In this document: piece by piece, positions 53,901-62,303 of the stretch
How the letters are laid out: each line of letters opens with the position of its first letter
How positions within the stretch are numbered: position 1 is the first letter of the stretch
Assembly: GCA_910574995.1 (NCBI GenBank)
Contig: CAJTCS010000007.1
Location: 154,228-218,227 of the forward strand
Source of the DNA: Oscillospiraceae bacterium
GTDB taxonomy: Bacteria > Bacillota > Clostridia > Oscillospirales > Acutalibacteraceae
Direction: 5' to 3'
DNA length: 64,000 nt
Notes under the pieces: model-generated
Databases searched by the model: none
What the model was told of the DNA's origin: nothing
The model's input: only the letters and a program-made list of their open reading frames with translations
Translations under genes and position numbers: made by a program

Positions 53901-55325
53901 TTCTCTGGCGAGCAGCAAAGCAGCTCCCACCGTTTTACAGAGGAGCTCTTCGGCCGGGATAACGTGTTCAAGGCCGGTACCATTGCCACGGTGGCGGACA
54001 AAACCGCTTTCGGCTATGTGAAAAAATACGCGGAAGAGCGGCAGGTTACCTACCACAAGGCGGAGGAGAAGCGGCTCTCCATCGGCTGCACAGGTGTAAA
54101 GCGCACCACCGGCCAGCACCCCGGCGGCATGATCGTTGTCCCCCGGGGCATGGAGGTGTACGATTTCTGCCCGGTCCAACATCCGGCCAACGACCAGAAA
54201 TCCGACAACATCACCACACACTTCGACTTCCACTCCATCCACGACAACGTGTGTAAGCTGGACGAGTTGGGCCACGATGTGCCCACCATCTACCGGTACC
54301 TGGAGGATTACACGGGCGTCCCGGTTATGAAGGTTTCCATGAGCGACCCGGAGGTGATGAGCCTGTTCCTTTCCCCAAAAGCATTGGGCGTCACGCCAGA
54401 AGATTTGGGCGGTGTAAAAACCGGTACCCTATCCCTGCCAGAGTTGGGTACCAACTTTGTTCGGGGTATGCTGGAAGAATGCAAACCTACCCGGTTTTCG
54501 GACTTTTTGCAGATATCCGGCCTTTCCCATGGCACAGATGTGTGGCTGGGCAACGCCCAAGAGCTGATACGTGCCGGGACCTGTTCCATTTCCGAGGTTA
54601 TCGGCACCCGGGACCAGATTATGGTGTACCTGATGAACAAGGGGCTGGAGCCCAAAATGGCTTTCAAGATCATGGAGATTGTGCGTAAAGGCAAGGCCGC
54701 CAAGCTGCTGACCCAAGAGCATATCGCTGCCATGAAAGAGCATGACGTGCCCCAATGGTACATCGATTCCTGCTTTAAAATCAAATATATGTTCCCCAAG
54801 GCCCACGCGGCGGCCTATATGATCGCGGCCTTACGCCTGGGCTGGTACAAGGTACATAAGCCCACGGAATTTTATGCCGCCTACTTTACCGTACGCAGCG
54901 ACGACTTCGACGGGGCAACGGCTATTTTGGGCAAAGAGGCCGTTGCCCGGAAAATGCGCGACCTGGACACAAAGATCAAGAACCGGGAGGCCAGCGCCAA
55001 GGAAGAGGGCGAATTCGGCACCTTGCAGATCATTAACGAAATGCTGGCCCGGGATATCAAGCTGCGGCCAGTAGATCTATATAAATCCCATGCCAGTAAG
55101 TTCCTGGTGGAAGACGGGGAGATACGCTTGCCTTTTTCCAGCCTTTCCGGCGTGGGCGGGGCGGCTGCGGACGGCCTGATGGAGGCCCGGGAAAGCGGCG
55201 GGGAATATATCTCCATTGACGACCTGCAAAGCCGGTCTAAGGTCTCCAGCGCGGTCATCGACGCCCTGCGGGGCGTCGGGGCCCTTTCCGGCCTGCCGGA
55301 GAGCAGCCAGACTACCCTGTTTTAG
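50988..55325 (+). CDS. polC: DNA polymerase III PolC-type
   Basis: A 1445-residue Gram-positive replicative polymerase. In order there is an N-terminal domain (1-230), an OB-fold (about 234-330), a PHP domain split by the exonuclease (LHLHTNMSDMDGMSP near 334), the 3'-5' exonuclease (about 424-590, FICFDLETTGLSP), the remainder of PHP, and the polymerase core with a zinc module (CSQCQ...CPHCG, about 912-945) and the catalytic VPDIDLNFSGE near 965. HhH and tail follow. GTG 50988 has AAAAGGAGG upstream and is preferred over earlier in-frame codons. It would be the main fork polymerase with DnaE (2237) as partner. Confidence 0.97.
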   Translation: MNTLGIFFKKELEGQAFPEELLAGRIQNLHIALAERRVELAAAFAAFVDYGEIQRFCKALGVLGTVRVSPRFPRESFAPGCLPSLVMAVKEQDATLNGTFHQAEALWKEGVLTVELCHGGLELLEARQTAQRIQELVRAWFSVDCSVRFAGKRSVQGGGGSLLERIHTQEEKQRREQAIQEMEAYEEALQEQASRRKVSVRDEGALLPSIVPETARPVLGTVPKGRVTPLREAAVDLGAIIVWGEIFSAESKETRDKSKKIYSIDITDYTSSITLKVIQDADKCKELDKLKKGRSLLVRGSLEYDKYDRENVLRPRAIATVDQVEVVDDALEKRVELHLHTNMSDMDGMSPAGDLIQQAYKWGQKAVAITDHGVAQAFPEAMNAEEAIRKDDPDFKVIYGTEAYFVNDLVPAVVGDSTRSLEEDFICFDLETTGLSPKKDRITEIGAVRIHNGEVTDHFDTFVDPGMPIPQKITELTGITDEMVRGAPSEAEALQAFYDFCGDSGVVLVAHNAGFDTGFLRAAGARAGVPFPYVYIDSVPICRALLTDIKNCKLDTVAAYLKLKPFNHHRADDDAAVLGEIFLNLLQRLREDRGAKTVQDINSALAGGDPKKLRPYHQIILVKNQTGLKNLYRLISMGHLDYFYRTPRIPKSQLNKYREGLLIGSACEAGELFQAMVRGDSFENLCKIAEYYDYLEIQPLGNNMFMVRNGDTDVEGLREYNRTIVRIGEKLQKPVVATCDVHFKDPKDADFRRILMAGKGFSDADQQAPLYMRTTPEMLKEFEYLGKEKAFEVVVTNPNKIADMIDHVRPVPMGNFPPFIEGAQEQLIDITWQRAKAKYGDPLPDIVEKRLNKELGSIVKHGFSVLYMTAQKLVADSEEQGYLVGSRGSVGSSFVASMSGISEVNPLEPHYVCSQCQYSEFITDGSVDSGFDLPPKTCPHCGHDLDRDGHTIPFETFLGFDGDKVPDIDLNFSGEQQSSSHRFTEELFGRDNVFKAGTIATVADKTAFGYVKKYAEERQVTYHKAEEKRLSIGCTGVKRTTGQHPGGMIVVPRGMEVYDFCPVQHPANDQKSDNITTHFDFHSIHDNVCKLDELGHDVPTIYRYLEDYTGVPVMKVSMSDPEVMSLFLSPKALGVTPEDLGGVKTGTLSLPELGTNFVRGMLEECKPTRFSDFLQISGLSHGTDVWLGNAQELIRAGTCSISEVIGTRDQIMVYLMNKGLEPKMAFKIMEIVRKGKAAKLLTQEHIAAMKEHDVPQWYIDSCFKIKYMFPKAHAAAYMIAALRLGWYKVHKPTEFYAAYFTVRSDDFDGATAILGKEAVARKMRDLDTKIKNREASAKEEGEFGTLQIINEMLARDIKLRPVDLYKSHASKFLVEDGEIRLPFSSLSGVGGAAADGLMEARESGGEYISIDDLQSRSKVSSAVIDALRGVGALSGLPESSQTTLF

Positions 55326-55397
55326 GGCCTTCGGCAAAAGCAACCGCAACGTTTTTTTGGAAAAGCAGTTGTGATGAAAGCTGAGGAGGTACAGCAC

Positions 55398-55721
55398 ATG
55401 ATTGGAGACATTGTCACGGTTACCGTCGATCGCCCCCTTGGAAGTTACCATCCAAAGCACAAGGATATCTATTATCCAATCAATTATGGATATGTTGAGG
55501 GTATAATGGCGCCGGATGGCGAGGAACAGGATGCGTATATATTAGGCATCCATGAAGCGGTTCAGCGGTTCACAGGAAAAGTCATTGCAATGATTCATAG
55601 ATTTGACGACGTAGAAGAAAAATGGGTTGTTTGCCCCGAAAATATGTTGTTCAGCAAAGAGGAGATCACAGATGCAGTAAGATTTCAAGAGCAGTACTTT
55701 CAAACAGAAATTATCATGTAA
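55398..55721 (+). CDS. Inorganic pyrophosphatase-like protein
   Basis: A 107-residue protein starting MIGDIVTVTVDRPLGSYHPK. YYPINYGYVEGIMAPDGEEQ (about residues 25-44) and DAYILGI match the substrate-binding core of family I inorganic pyrophosphatases, but the protein is much shorter than the usual 165-180 residues, and the second acidic cluster is reduced to HRFDDVEEKWVV. Short versions of this kind are annotated as pyrophosphatases in Clostridia; activity is unproven. GAGGAGGT precedes ATG 55398. The gene is visibly AT-richer than its neighbours and uses more A/T-ending codons, a hint of transfer. Confidence 0.78.
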   Translation: MIGDIVTVTVDRPLGSYHPKHKDIYYPINYGYVEGIMAPDGEEQDAYILGIHEAVQRFTGKVIAMIHRFDDVEEKWVVCPENMLFSKEEITDAVRFQEQYFQTEIIM

Positions 55722-55744
55722 CTCCCCGTTTGCTGGGCAGGCAC

Positions 55745-55773
55745 TTGACAAAAATGCCCGGATGATTTATTAT
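55745..55773 (+). promoter_or_regulatory. Promoter of the his operon
   Basis: TTGACA (55745-55750) and TATTAT (55768-55773) are 17 bp apart. hisZ starts 40 bp downstream, too close for a T-box or other long leader. Confidence 0.75.
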
Positions 55774-55813
55774 AGTAGCGCGATAAAGCAAAACGCATAT
55801 GTTAGGAGGCACT

Positions 55814-57022
55814 ATGAGGACGTACAGCAAGATCACCCCCGAAGGGGTCCGGGATATCCTTTTCGAGGAGTGCCGTGCCCACCGGGAGGTACAGCGCAGG
55901 CTGACACAGGCCTTTTCCCTGCGGGGGTACCAGGAAGTCATTACCCCTGGGCTGGAGTATTATGACGTATTCAGCATCCCCGGGGCCGCCATCCCCCAGC
56001 GGGAGATGTACAAAACCACGGACAACCGGGGACGCCTGGTGGTGTTCCGCCCAGATTCCACCTTGCCAATCGCCCGTATGGCCACGTCCCGCCTGCAAAG
56101 CCACAAAAAGCCTTTGCGGCTTTTCTATAACCAAAACGTTTACCGCAACCGCCCCGACCTTTCCGGGCGCAACGACGAATCGGCCCAGATGGGGATAGAG
56201 CTTATAGGCGCGCCTGGCCTGCGGGCCGATTTGGAAGCTATTTCGGTGGCTGCCCAGGCCCTCTCCGACTGTGCCCCCGGCTTCCGCATGGAAGTGGGCC
56301 ATGCCGGGTTCTTCCAGGCGCTGGCGGACAAGCTGCCCCTTTCCCCTGATAAAAAAGAGGAACTGCGGGTAGCTATCGAGTTGAAAAACTACGCCGCCCT
56401 GGAAGGCCTTTTAGAGCCTTTAGGCCACGACCCAGCCGCCCAGGCCATGCGGCGGCTGCCCCGGCTGTTCGGCGGGGAAGAGGCCTTAGAGGAAGCCCGC
56501 CAATGGTGCGGCTCTGGCGAAGCCGGGGAGACGCTGGGTTATCTGCGCGCCCTGTATGGGGCCTTGCAAAACCTGGGCCTTGGGGACAGGCTGATGGTAG
56601 ACCTGGGCCTGGTGCAGCGCAACGATTATTATACCGGCGTGGTGTTCAGCGCCTATGTGCCCCGGCATGGCTCGGCGGTGCTGATGGGCGGGCGGTATGA
56701 CGCCTTATGCGGGAAATTTGGCGAACCCATGCCAGCGGTAGGTTTTGCCGTGGACGTAGACGCTTGTGCCCGGCTGCTGGGGGGCTATATAGGCGGCAGG
56801 CCGGCGCCGCGGGTGCTGGTGTATGGGGAGCCCGGCTACGAGATACAAGCGGAAAACAGCGTCTCAAACTTGACCCGCCAAGGGGTGCCCTGCGAGCTGT
56901 CCCTATGGGACGGCTGGGAAGAATCCCTTGCTTATGCCCAGGAACTGGGTATATCCAAACTGCTGCGGGTGGGGGAGACGGTGACCGAGCTGCAATTGAC
57001 GGAAGAGGAGGGGAACCCATGA
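55814..57022 (+). CDS. hisZ: ATP phosphoribosyltransferase regulatory subunit
   Basis: A 402-residue histidyl-tRNA-synthetase-like protein lacking the anticodon domain function. ITPEGVRDILFEECRAHREV at the N-terminus, FRPDSTLPIARM (about residues 76-87), LFYNQNVYRN (about 98-107) and GRYDALCGKFG (about 294-304) are HisZ blocks. It activates short-form HisG and senses histidine. AGGAGG precedes ATG 55814. Its stop overlaps the hisG start (ATGA). Confidence 0.92.
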   Translation: MRTYSKITPEGVRDILFEECRAHREVQRRLTQAFSLRGYQEVITPGLEYYDVFSIPGAAIPQREMYKTTDNRGRLVVFRPDSTLPIARMATSRLQSHKKPLRLFYNQNVYRNRPDLSGRNDESAQMGIELIGAPGLRADLEAISVAAQALSDCAPGFRMEVGHAGFFQALADKLPLSPDKKEELRVAIELKNYAALEGLLEPLGHDPAAQAMRRLPRLFGGEEALEEARQWCGSGEAGETLGYLRALYGALQNLGLGDRLMVDLGLVQRNDYYTGVVFSAYVPRHGSAVLMGGRYDALCGKFGEPMPAVGFAVDVDACARLLGGYIGGRPAPRVLVYGEPGYEIQAENSVSNLTRQGVPCELSLWDGWEESLAYAQELGISKLLRVGETVTELQLTEEEGNP

Positions 57023-57651
57023 AGCCGCTGCGCATCGCCCTGACAAAGGGGCGGCTGGAAAAGCACACGGCCAGCCTGTTGGAACAGGCCGGCTATGGTT
57101 GCGGTAGCTTGCGGGACAAGGGCCGCAGGCTTATCCTGCCCGTTGGGGGAGGGGAGATCGAGGCTGTTCTGGCCAAGGCCGCCGACGTCATCACCTATGT
57201 AGAGCACGGCGTGTGCGACTTAGGTGTGGTGGGCAAGGACACCATTGCGGAGATGGGCCACCACTTTTTCGAGATACTAGACCTGGGCTTTGGCCGCTGC
57301 GCCTTTGCCCTAGCCGCGCCCCGTGGGGCAGATTTCTACGCGGGTTATGGGGTCAAGACCATTGCCACCAAATACCCCAGCATTGCCCGGCGCTTTTTTG
57401 AAAGCAAGCACATGGATGTGCGGGTGATTAAAATAGAGGGCTCTGTAGAGCTTGCACCCCTGCTGGGGCTTTCAGACGGCATTGTGGATATTGTGGAGAC
57501 CGGCGCCACCCTGCGGGAGAACGGCCTGGAGGTGGTAGAGCGCATTATGGAGGTGTCCGCCCGGCTGATTGTGAACCCGGCCAGCATGAAACTGCGCAAG
57601 GCCGAAATTGACCAGCTGACCAAACGCCTAAGCAATGTGACGGCAGCGTAA
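57019..57651 (+). CDS. hisG: ATP phosphoribosyltransferase, short form
   Basis: A 210-residue enzyme for the first step of histidine synthesis. RIALTKGRLEKH at the N-terminus, YVEHGVCDLGVVGKDTI (about residues 58-74) and the phosphate-binding GIVDIVETGATLREN (about 154-168) are conserved. The length shows the short form that needs HisZ, which is encoded directly upstream with an ATGA overlap. A 147-bp spacer with a G-rich hairpin separates it from hisD. Confidence 0.96.
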   Translation: MKPLRIALTKGRLEKHTASLLEQAGYGCGSLRDKGRRLILPVGGGEIEAVLAKAADVITYVEHGVCDLGVVGKDTIAEMGHHFFEILDLGFGRCAFALAAPRGADFYAGYGVKTIATKYPSIARRFFESKHMDVRVIKIEGSVELAPLLGLSDGIVDIVETGATLRENGLEVVERIMEVSARLIVNPASMKLRKAEIDQLTKRLSNVTAA

Positions 57652-57731
57652 CGCCCCGCCCAAGACGCGGGTAACGCCAGGGCGGGCCAGCCAGCGCAAA
57701 AGAAGCAGAACAAAAAAAGTTTCTTGAATCA

Positions 57732-57757
57732 GGGGTTTGGGGGCGAAGCCCTCCAAC
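57732..57757 (+). repeat. G-rich hairpin in the hisG-hisD spacer
   Basis: GGGGTTTGGGGG and CCCTCCAAC flank a short CGAAG loop (57732-57757). Similar hairpins occur at 31337 and 44172. The rest of the 147-bp spacer holds the hisD ribosome site (AGAAAGG) and no gene. Confidence 0.6.
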
Positions 57758-57798
57758 AAAAAATCGTCCTAAAAAACTGCCAAGAAAGGTTGTTTCCT

Positions 57799-59103
57799 AT
57801 GATCCGTACCGTGAAAGGCGACCGGGCTGCCCGGCTGGCCTTTATAGACGAACTGAAAGCCCGGGTGGGCCAGGCCGACCGCGCTATAGAAGACGCGGTG
57901 GCGGAGATTGTCAAAACAGTGAAAGAGGGCGGCGACCAGGCCGTACAGGCATATTCCCAGCGGTTCGACGGCTGGGCCCCCCCGGCCCTGGAGCTTTCCC
58001 GCCCGGAAATGGAGGCCATTGTTAAGGCGTGTAAGCCCGAATTCGTAGAAGCCCTGCAGCGGGCCGCGGAAAACATCCGGCTCTTCCATCAACGGCAGAA
58101 GCAGCAAAGCCGCATCGACCCCATGGGGGGCGTTATCACCGGCCAGCGGGTGCGGGGGCTGCACCGGGTGGGGGTGTATGTGCCCGGCGGCACAGCGGGA
58201 TACCCCTCATCTGTACTGATGAACGTGATCCCGGCCCAGGTGGCGGAGGTGGGGGAGATCGTCATGGCCACGCCCCCCGGCCGCACGGGCCGGCCTGACC
58301 CCTACATCATCTGTGCCGCTTTGGTAGCCGGGGTAGACCGTGTCTTTTTGATGGGCGGGGCCCAGGCTGTGGCGGCCCTGGCCTACGGTACCGAATCTGT
58401 GCCCAAGGTGGATAAGATTGTGGGCCCTGGGAACATCTTCGTGGCTACCGCAAAAAAACAGCTGTACGGCGTGGTGGACATCGACATGATAGCGGGCCCC
58501 AGCGAAATTCTGATCCTTGCCGATTCCTCTGCCAACCCCCAGTTCCTGGCCGCCGACCTGATGAGCCAGGCCGAGCATGACGCTATGGCTTCGGCCATCC
58601 TCATCACCCCGGACGAAGCCCTGGCCGCCGCCACGGTAGAGGCCCTGTACCGGCAGGTGCAAAGCCTTTCCAGGCGGGAGATCATCGAAAAGTCGTTGGA
58701 TGATTACGGCGCAGTAATTTTGACGGAAAACATGGACGAGGCGGTGGAATTTGCCAACCTGCTGGCCCCCGAGCACCTGGAGGTCTGCTGTGATAGCCCC
58801 TTCGAGTACCTGGGCCGGCTGGACAACGCGGGCTCCTTGTTCCTGGGGCACTATTCCCCCGAGCCCTTGGGCGACTATTACGGCGGGCCCAACCATGTGC
58901 TGCCCACCGGCGGCACAGCACGGTTCTTCTCGCCCCTGTCGGTAGATGATTTCATCAAAAAATCCGGCTTTATCTATTACCCTAAGGACGCCTTGCTGCA
59001 GGCGGCGGACGACATTATCCTGTTGGCGGAGACGGAGGAACTGACCGCCCATGCCAATTCCGTGCGCATCCGCAAGCAGCTGGAAGGGCAGGGGGGCGCA
59101 TGA
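57799..59103 (+). CDS. hisD: Histidinol dehydrogenase
   Basis: A 434-residue zinc enzyme that oxidises L-histidinol to histidine in two NAD steps. Family blocks are [20 protein letters not shown] (about residues 122-141), [32 protein letters not shown] (about 231-242), [11 protein letters not shown] and LAPEHLEV, and [10 protein letters not shown] carries catalytic His (about 364-373). ATG 57799 follows AGAAAGG by 9 bases. Its stop overlaps the hisC start. Confidence 0.96.
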   Translation: MIRTVKGDRAARLAFIDELKARVGQADRAIEDAVAEIVKTVKEGGDQAVQAYSQRFDGWAPPALELSRPEMEAIVKACKPEFVEALQRAAENIRLFHQRQKQQSRIDPMGGVITGQRVRGLHRVGVYVPGGTAGYPSSVLMNVIPAQVAEVGEIVMATPPGRTGRPDPYIICAALVAGVDRVFLMGGAQAVAALAYGTESVPKVDKIVGPGNIFVATAKKQLYGVVDIDMIAGPSEILILADSSANPQFLAADLMSQAEHDAMASAILITPDEALAAATVEALYRQVQSLSRREIIEKSLDDYGAVILTENMDEAVEFANLLAPEHLEVCCDSPFEYLGRLDNAGSLFLGHYSPEPLGDYYGGPNHVLPTGGTARFFSPLSVDDFIKKSGFIYYPKDALLQAADDIILLAETEELTAHANSVRIRKQLEGQGGA

Positions 59104-60176
59104 TGTACCAGCTGAATCAAAAACTACAGGGCATACAGCCCTATACCCCTGTCACAGAGTCCTACCGTATCCGTCTGGACGCCAATGAATCTTTTATCCC
59201 CCTGCCAGAGGGGGTCATCCTGGGTGCCCAGCAAGCCCTCTCTGAAACCGCGTTCAACCGCTACCCCGACCCTATGGCGGCGGAGCTGTGCCAGGCGTTT
59301 GCCAGCCATTACGGCGTGCCGGCAGGGCAGGTGGTGGCGGGGAATGGTTCGGACGAACTGATCACGGTGCTGTTCTCTGGTTTTTTGGAAAAAGGCGACG
59401 CCTTTGCCACCATAGAGCCGGACTTTTCCATGTACGCGTTCAACGGTTTATTGCAGGAGGCCCGCCATGTGCCCATCCAAAAGAGGCCGGGTTTCCGCCT
59501 GGATGTAGACGCGGTGGTAGAGACCTGCCAGCGGGAAAACGTGAAGTTGTTAATTTTCAGCAACCCCTGCAACCCCACCTCTTTGGTGTGCCCCCGGGAG
59601 GAGGTACGCAGGCTTATCCAAAATGTAGACGCCCTGGTGGTGCTGGACGAAGCTTATATGGATTTCTCGGACCAAAGCCTGCTTGCTGAAGCGGACGCCT
59701 TTGACAACCTGGTAATTTTGCGCACCTGTTCCAAGGCGTTCGGCATGGCGGCCCTGCGTTTGGGGTTCGCCGTGGCGCGGCCCCAGCTGGCAGGCGTGCT
59801 GCGGGCGGCCAAATCCCCCTATAACGTGAACGCCCTTTCCCAGAAGATCGGGGCCCTGGCCCTGGGGCAGGAATTGGCCCTGGAAACGGCCCTGCAGGAC
59901 ATCCTTGCTTCCCGCTGGGATTTAGCTTCTGGCCTGGAAAAGCTGGCCGCGCTTTATCCTGGCCGGTTCACCCTGTTGCCCGGCGAGACGAACTTTTGCG
60001 CGCTGCAAATGCCTGACGGCCCCGCCCTGCTGGACTTCTTGGCCCAGCGGGGCATAGCCATCCGCTATACCGGGGGGCTGGTGCGGGTCACCTGCGGCAA
60101 ATACGGGGAAAACCAGGCTTTCCTGCAAGAGATGGGGGCATTTTTGTCCCAAACGGATATCCCTATTACATTATAA
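59100..60176 (+). CDS. hisC: Histidinol-phosphate aminotransferase
   Basis: A 358-residue fold-type I PLP enzyme. RLDANESFIPLPEG at the N-terminus, VAGNGSDELI (about residues 81-90), FSNPCNPTSLV, VLDEAYMDFS (about 181-190) and the PLP lysine in RTCSKAFGMAALRLGF (about residue 207) are clear. It transaminates imidazole-acetol phosphate to histidinol phosphate. ATG 59100 overlaps the hisD stop; ATG 59103 is equally possible. It is the last his gene here; hisB, hisH, hisA, hisF and hisI are not in the window. Confidence 0.95.
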   Translation: MMYQLNQKLQGIQPYTPVTESYRIRLDANESFIPLPEGVILGAQQALSETAFNRYPDPMAAELCQAFASHYGVPAGQVVAGNGSDELITVLFSGFLEKGDAFATIEPDFSMYAFNGLLQEARHVPIQKRPGFRLDVDAVVETCQRENVKLLIFSNPCNPTSLVCPREEVRRLIQNVDALVVLDEAYMDFSDQSLLAEADAFDNLVILRTCSKAFGMAALRLGFAVARPQLAGVLRAAKSPYNVNALSQKIGALALGQELALETALQDILASRWDLASGLEKLAALYPGRFTLLPGETNFCALQMPDGPALLDFLAQRGIAIRYTGGLVRVTCGKYGENQAFLQEMGAFLSQTDIPITL

Positions 60177-60240
60177 AAGGATTGCCTGTTGTTTCACGCT
60201 TTTCCCCGTATTGGGAATACAGGTATCCCCGCCTAAAAGT

Positions 60241-60271
60241 GTATGGCCGCTCTATTATAGAGCGGCCATAC
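60241..60271. repeat. Perfect 14-bp-arm palindrome after hisC
   Basis: GTATGGCCGCTCTA and its exact complement TAGAGCGGCCATAC flank a TTA loop. No T-tract follows on either strand, so it is not a typical terminator, though it may stall or protect the his transcript. Confidence 0.7.
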
Positions 60272-60321
60272 TATATGTGATGCGGTTCACGGTCCCCCTG
60301 TGCTTTTTATGGCCATATCCT

Positions 60322-60356
60322 TTGGAAAAAGACAGCCCTTGTCAAAATAAAGGGCT
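60322..60356 (-). terminator. Terminator of pyk
   Basis: AGCCCTT (60334-60340) pairs with AAGGGCT (60350-60356). On the minus strand the stem is followed by GTCTTTTTCC. It lies about 45 bp beyond the pyk stop. Confidence 0.6.
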
Positions 60357-60399
60357 AATTTGCGCGAGAGGCCCAAAAGCGGGAGGAACCCTTTTTCCT

Positions 60400-62145
60400 T
60401 TAGTTTGCCGAAGATACCCGCCCTGTTTTGGCGTCTAAGGTCACAACGGCGCCGCTTTTTAAGATCCGGGTAGCGTGCTCTGCGCCAGTGATGACGGGTA
60501 TATCCATGGCCAGGCCTACAATGGCGGCATGGGTGTTCAGGCCCGCCTGTTCGGTGATGATCCCGGAAGCCCGGCGCAGGGATTCTACCATGGAATTGTC
60601 CGTAGCGGCCGCCACCAGGATGTCCCCGTCCCGGAAGCCCTGGAGGTCCTCAGCGGATTGGCACACGCACAGCCGTGCGGAAACCGCTTTCTCTGTAATG
60701 CCGGTTCCGGTAAGCAGCACATGGCCCACCATATGCACTTTCATCATGTTGGTGGTGCCGGAAACCCCCAGGGGCATGCCTGCCGTAATGACCGCTAAGT
60801 CGCCGGGCTGTACCATGCCGGCGTGCTCGGCCGCATCTACCGCATGGTCAAACAGGGCGTCCGTGTCGTTCTCCTCCTGGATCAGCAGAGGGTATACGCC
60901 CCAGGACAGGCTAAGCTGCCGGTGGACGCTTTCCTCGGTGGTGCAGCCTATGATGGGGTACAGGGGCCGGAACTTGGAAAGCTGGCGGGCGGTTATGCCA
61001 GATTTGGTCACGGTAATGATGGCGCTGGCCCCCAGGTCGTGTGCGGTGGTGCAGGTGGCATGGGAAATGGCGTTGGTTACGTCGAAGGCTATGTCCCGGT
61101 TGTCCCGGGAGTTGAAACGCTGGATATAGTCGATGCTCTGCTCGGCCTTTTCCGCGATGCGTACCATGGTCTCCAGGGCCTCCACCGGGTATAGGCCCGC
61201 CGCCGTCTCCCCGGAAAGCATGATGCAGCTGGTGCCGTCATAGATGGCGTTGGCCACGTCGGTGGCCTCGGCGCGGGTGGGGCGGGGGTTTTTCATCATA
61301 GAGTCCAGCATCTGGGTTGCGGTGACGACCTGTTTGCCCGCCAGGTATGATTTCTGGATCAGCTGTTTTTGCAGCACGGGCACGTCCTCAAAGGGGATCT
61401 CTACACCCATGTCCCCCCGGGCTACCATGATGCCGTCAGCCACACGGAGGATCTCGTCGATATTCTCCACGCCCTCCATGTTCTCAATTTTTGCGATGAT
61501 GTTCACAGTGTGGCAGTCGTACTCTTTCAATATCCCGCGGATCTCCAGGATATCCTGGGCGCAGCGCACAAAGGAGGCCGCAATGAAATCAAAGCCGTTT
61601 TCAATGCCGAAGACGATATCGGAACGGTCCCGGGGGCTGATAAAGGGCATGGTCAGGCGGGTGCCCGGCACGTTAATGCCCTTATTATTGGAGACGCGCC
61701 CGCCGTTCACCACCGTGCACATGATGTCTGTTTCGGACACATGTTCGGCCCGCAGTTCCACAAGGCCGTCGTCGATGAGCACCCGGGCCCCGGGCTGCAG
61801 GTCTTTGGGCAAGTCCTGATAGGTAATAGATACCACCTTGCTGTCGCCGGGGGTATCCCGTGTGGTTAAGGTGAAGTTATCCCCGGCCTGCAGCTCCACA
61901 GGCCCTTCCGCAAAGGTCTTGACCCGGATCTCCGGCCCTTTCGTATCCAGGATGGTGGCAATGGGCAAGCCCAGTTCTTCCCGTAGCCGGGTGACGGCTT
62001 CCAGCTTATGGGCGGCGTCCTCATGGGTACAGTGGGAAAAATTGAACCGGGCCGCGTTCATGCCCCCCAGCATCAGCCGGCGGAGGACGCCTTCGTCTTC
62101 CGTGGCGGGGCCAAGGGTGCAGATAATCTTCGTCTTTCTCAGCAT
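60400..62145 (-). CDS. pyk: Pyruvate kinase
   Basis: A 581-residue glycolytic enzyme that makes pyruvate and ATP from PEP and ADP. TKIICTLGPAT and MNAARFNFSH at the N-terminus, ILDTKGPEIR, the Mg/PEP site IIAKIENMEGVENIDEIL (about residues 217-234), VARGDMGVEI and TATQMLDSMMKNPRPTRAE are diagnostic. A C-terminal PEP-utiliser-type mobile domain (about 500-578, with GLNTHAAIVGLAMDIPVI) is present, as in Bacillus. The start at ATG 62145 fits the family and a purine-rich site; upstream in-frame starts are not supported. Confidence 0.96.
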   Translation of the reverse strand: MLRKTKIICTLGPATEDEGVLRRLMLGGMNAARFNFSHCTHEDAAHKLEAVTRLREELGLPIATILDTKGPEIRVKTFAEGPVELQAGDNFTLTTRDTPGDSKVVSITYQDLPKDLQPGARVLIDDGLVELRAEHVSETDIMCTVVNGGRVSNNKGINVPGTRLTMPFISPRDRSDIVFGIENGFDFIAASFVRCAQDILEIRGILKEYDCHTVNIIAKIENMEGVENIDEILRVADGIMVARGDMGVEIPFEDVPVLQKQLIQKSYLAGKQVVTATQMLDSMMKNPRPTRAEATDVANAIYDGTSCIMLSGETAAGLYPVEALETMVRIAEKAEQSIDYIQRFNSRDNRDIAFDVTNAISHATCTTAHDLGASAIITVTKSGITARQLSKFRPLYPIIGCTTEESVHRQLSLSWGVYPLLIQEENDTDALFDHAVDAAEHAGMVQPGDLAVITAGMPLGVSGTTNMMKVHMVGHVLLTGTGITEKAVSARLCVCQSAEDLQGFRDGDILVAAATDNSMVESLRRASGIITEQAGLNTHAAIVGLAMDIPVITGAEHATRILKSGAVVTLDAKTGRVSSAN

Positions 62146-62243
62146 AGTTTTCCTGCCTTTCCGCACGATGTGCTGGTTTTCCATGTGCCGGCCAAGGGGT
62201 GGTCCCAAACAGGCGCTGGGCCGGCACAATATTACCCTATTTT

Positions 62244-62272
62244 ATTGTACCATTTTCCGTTTTGCCAGGGAT
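62244..62272 (-). promoter_or_regulatory. Possible promoter of pyk
   Basis: On the minus strand TACAAT (62249-62244) is preceded by TGG, an extended -10 element. The -35 region is poor. Confidence 0.35.
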
Positions 62273-62303
62273 CCTGGCCTGGCCGTCGGGGGCTGGGGGA
62301 AGG

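Noticed and set aside
55722..55813. T-box leader for the his operon
   Set aside because: Only about 40 bases separate the -10 box from hisZ, too short for a T-box.
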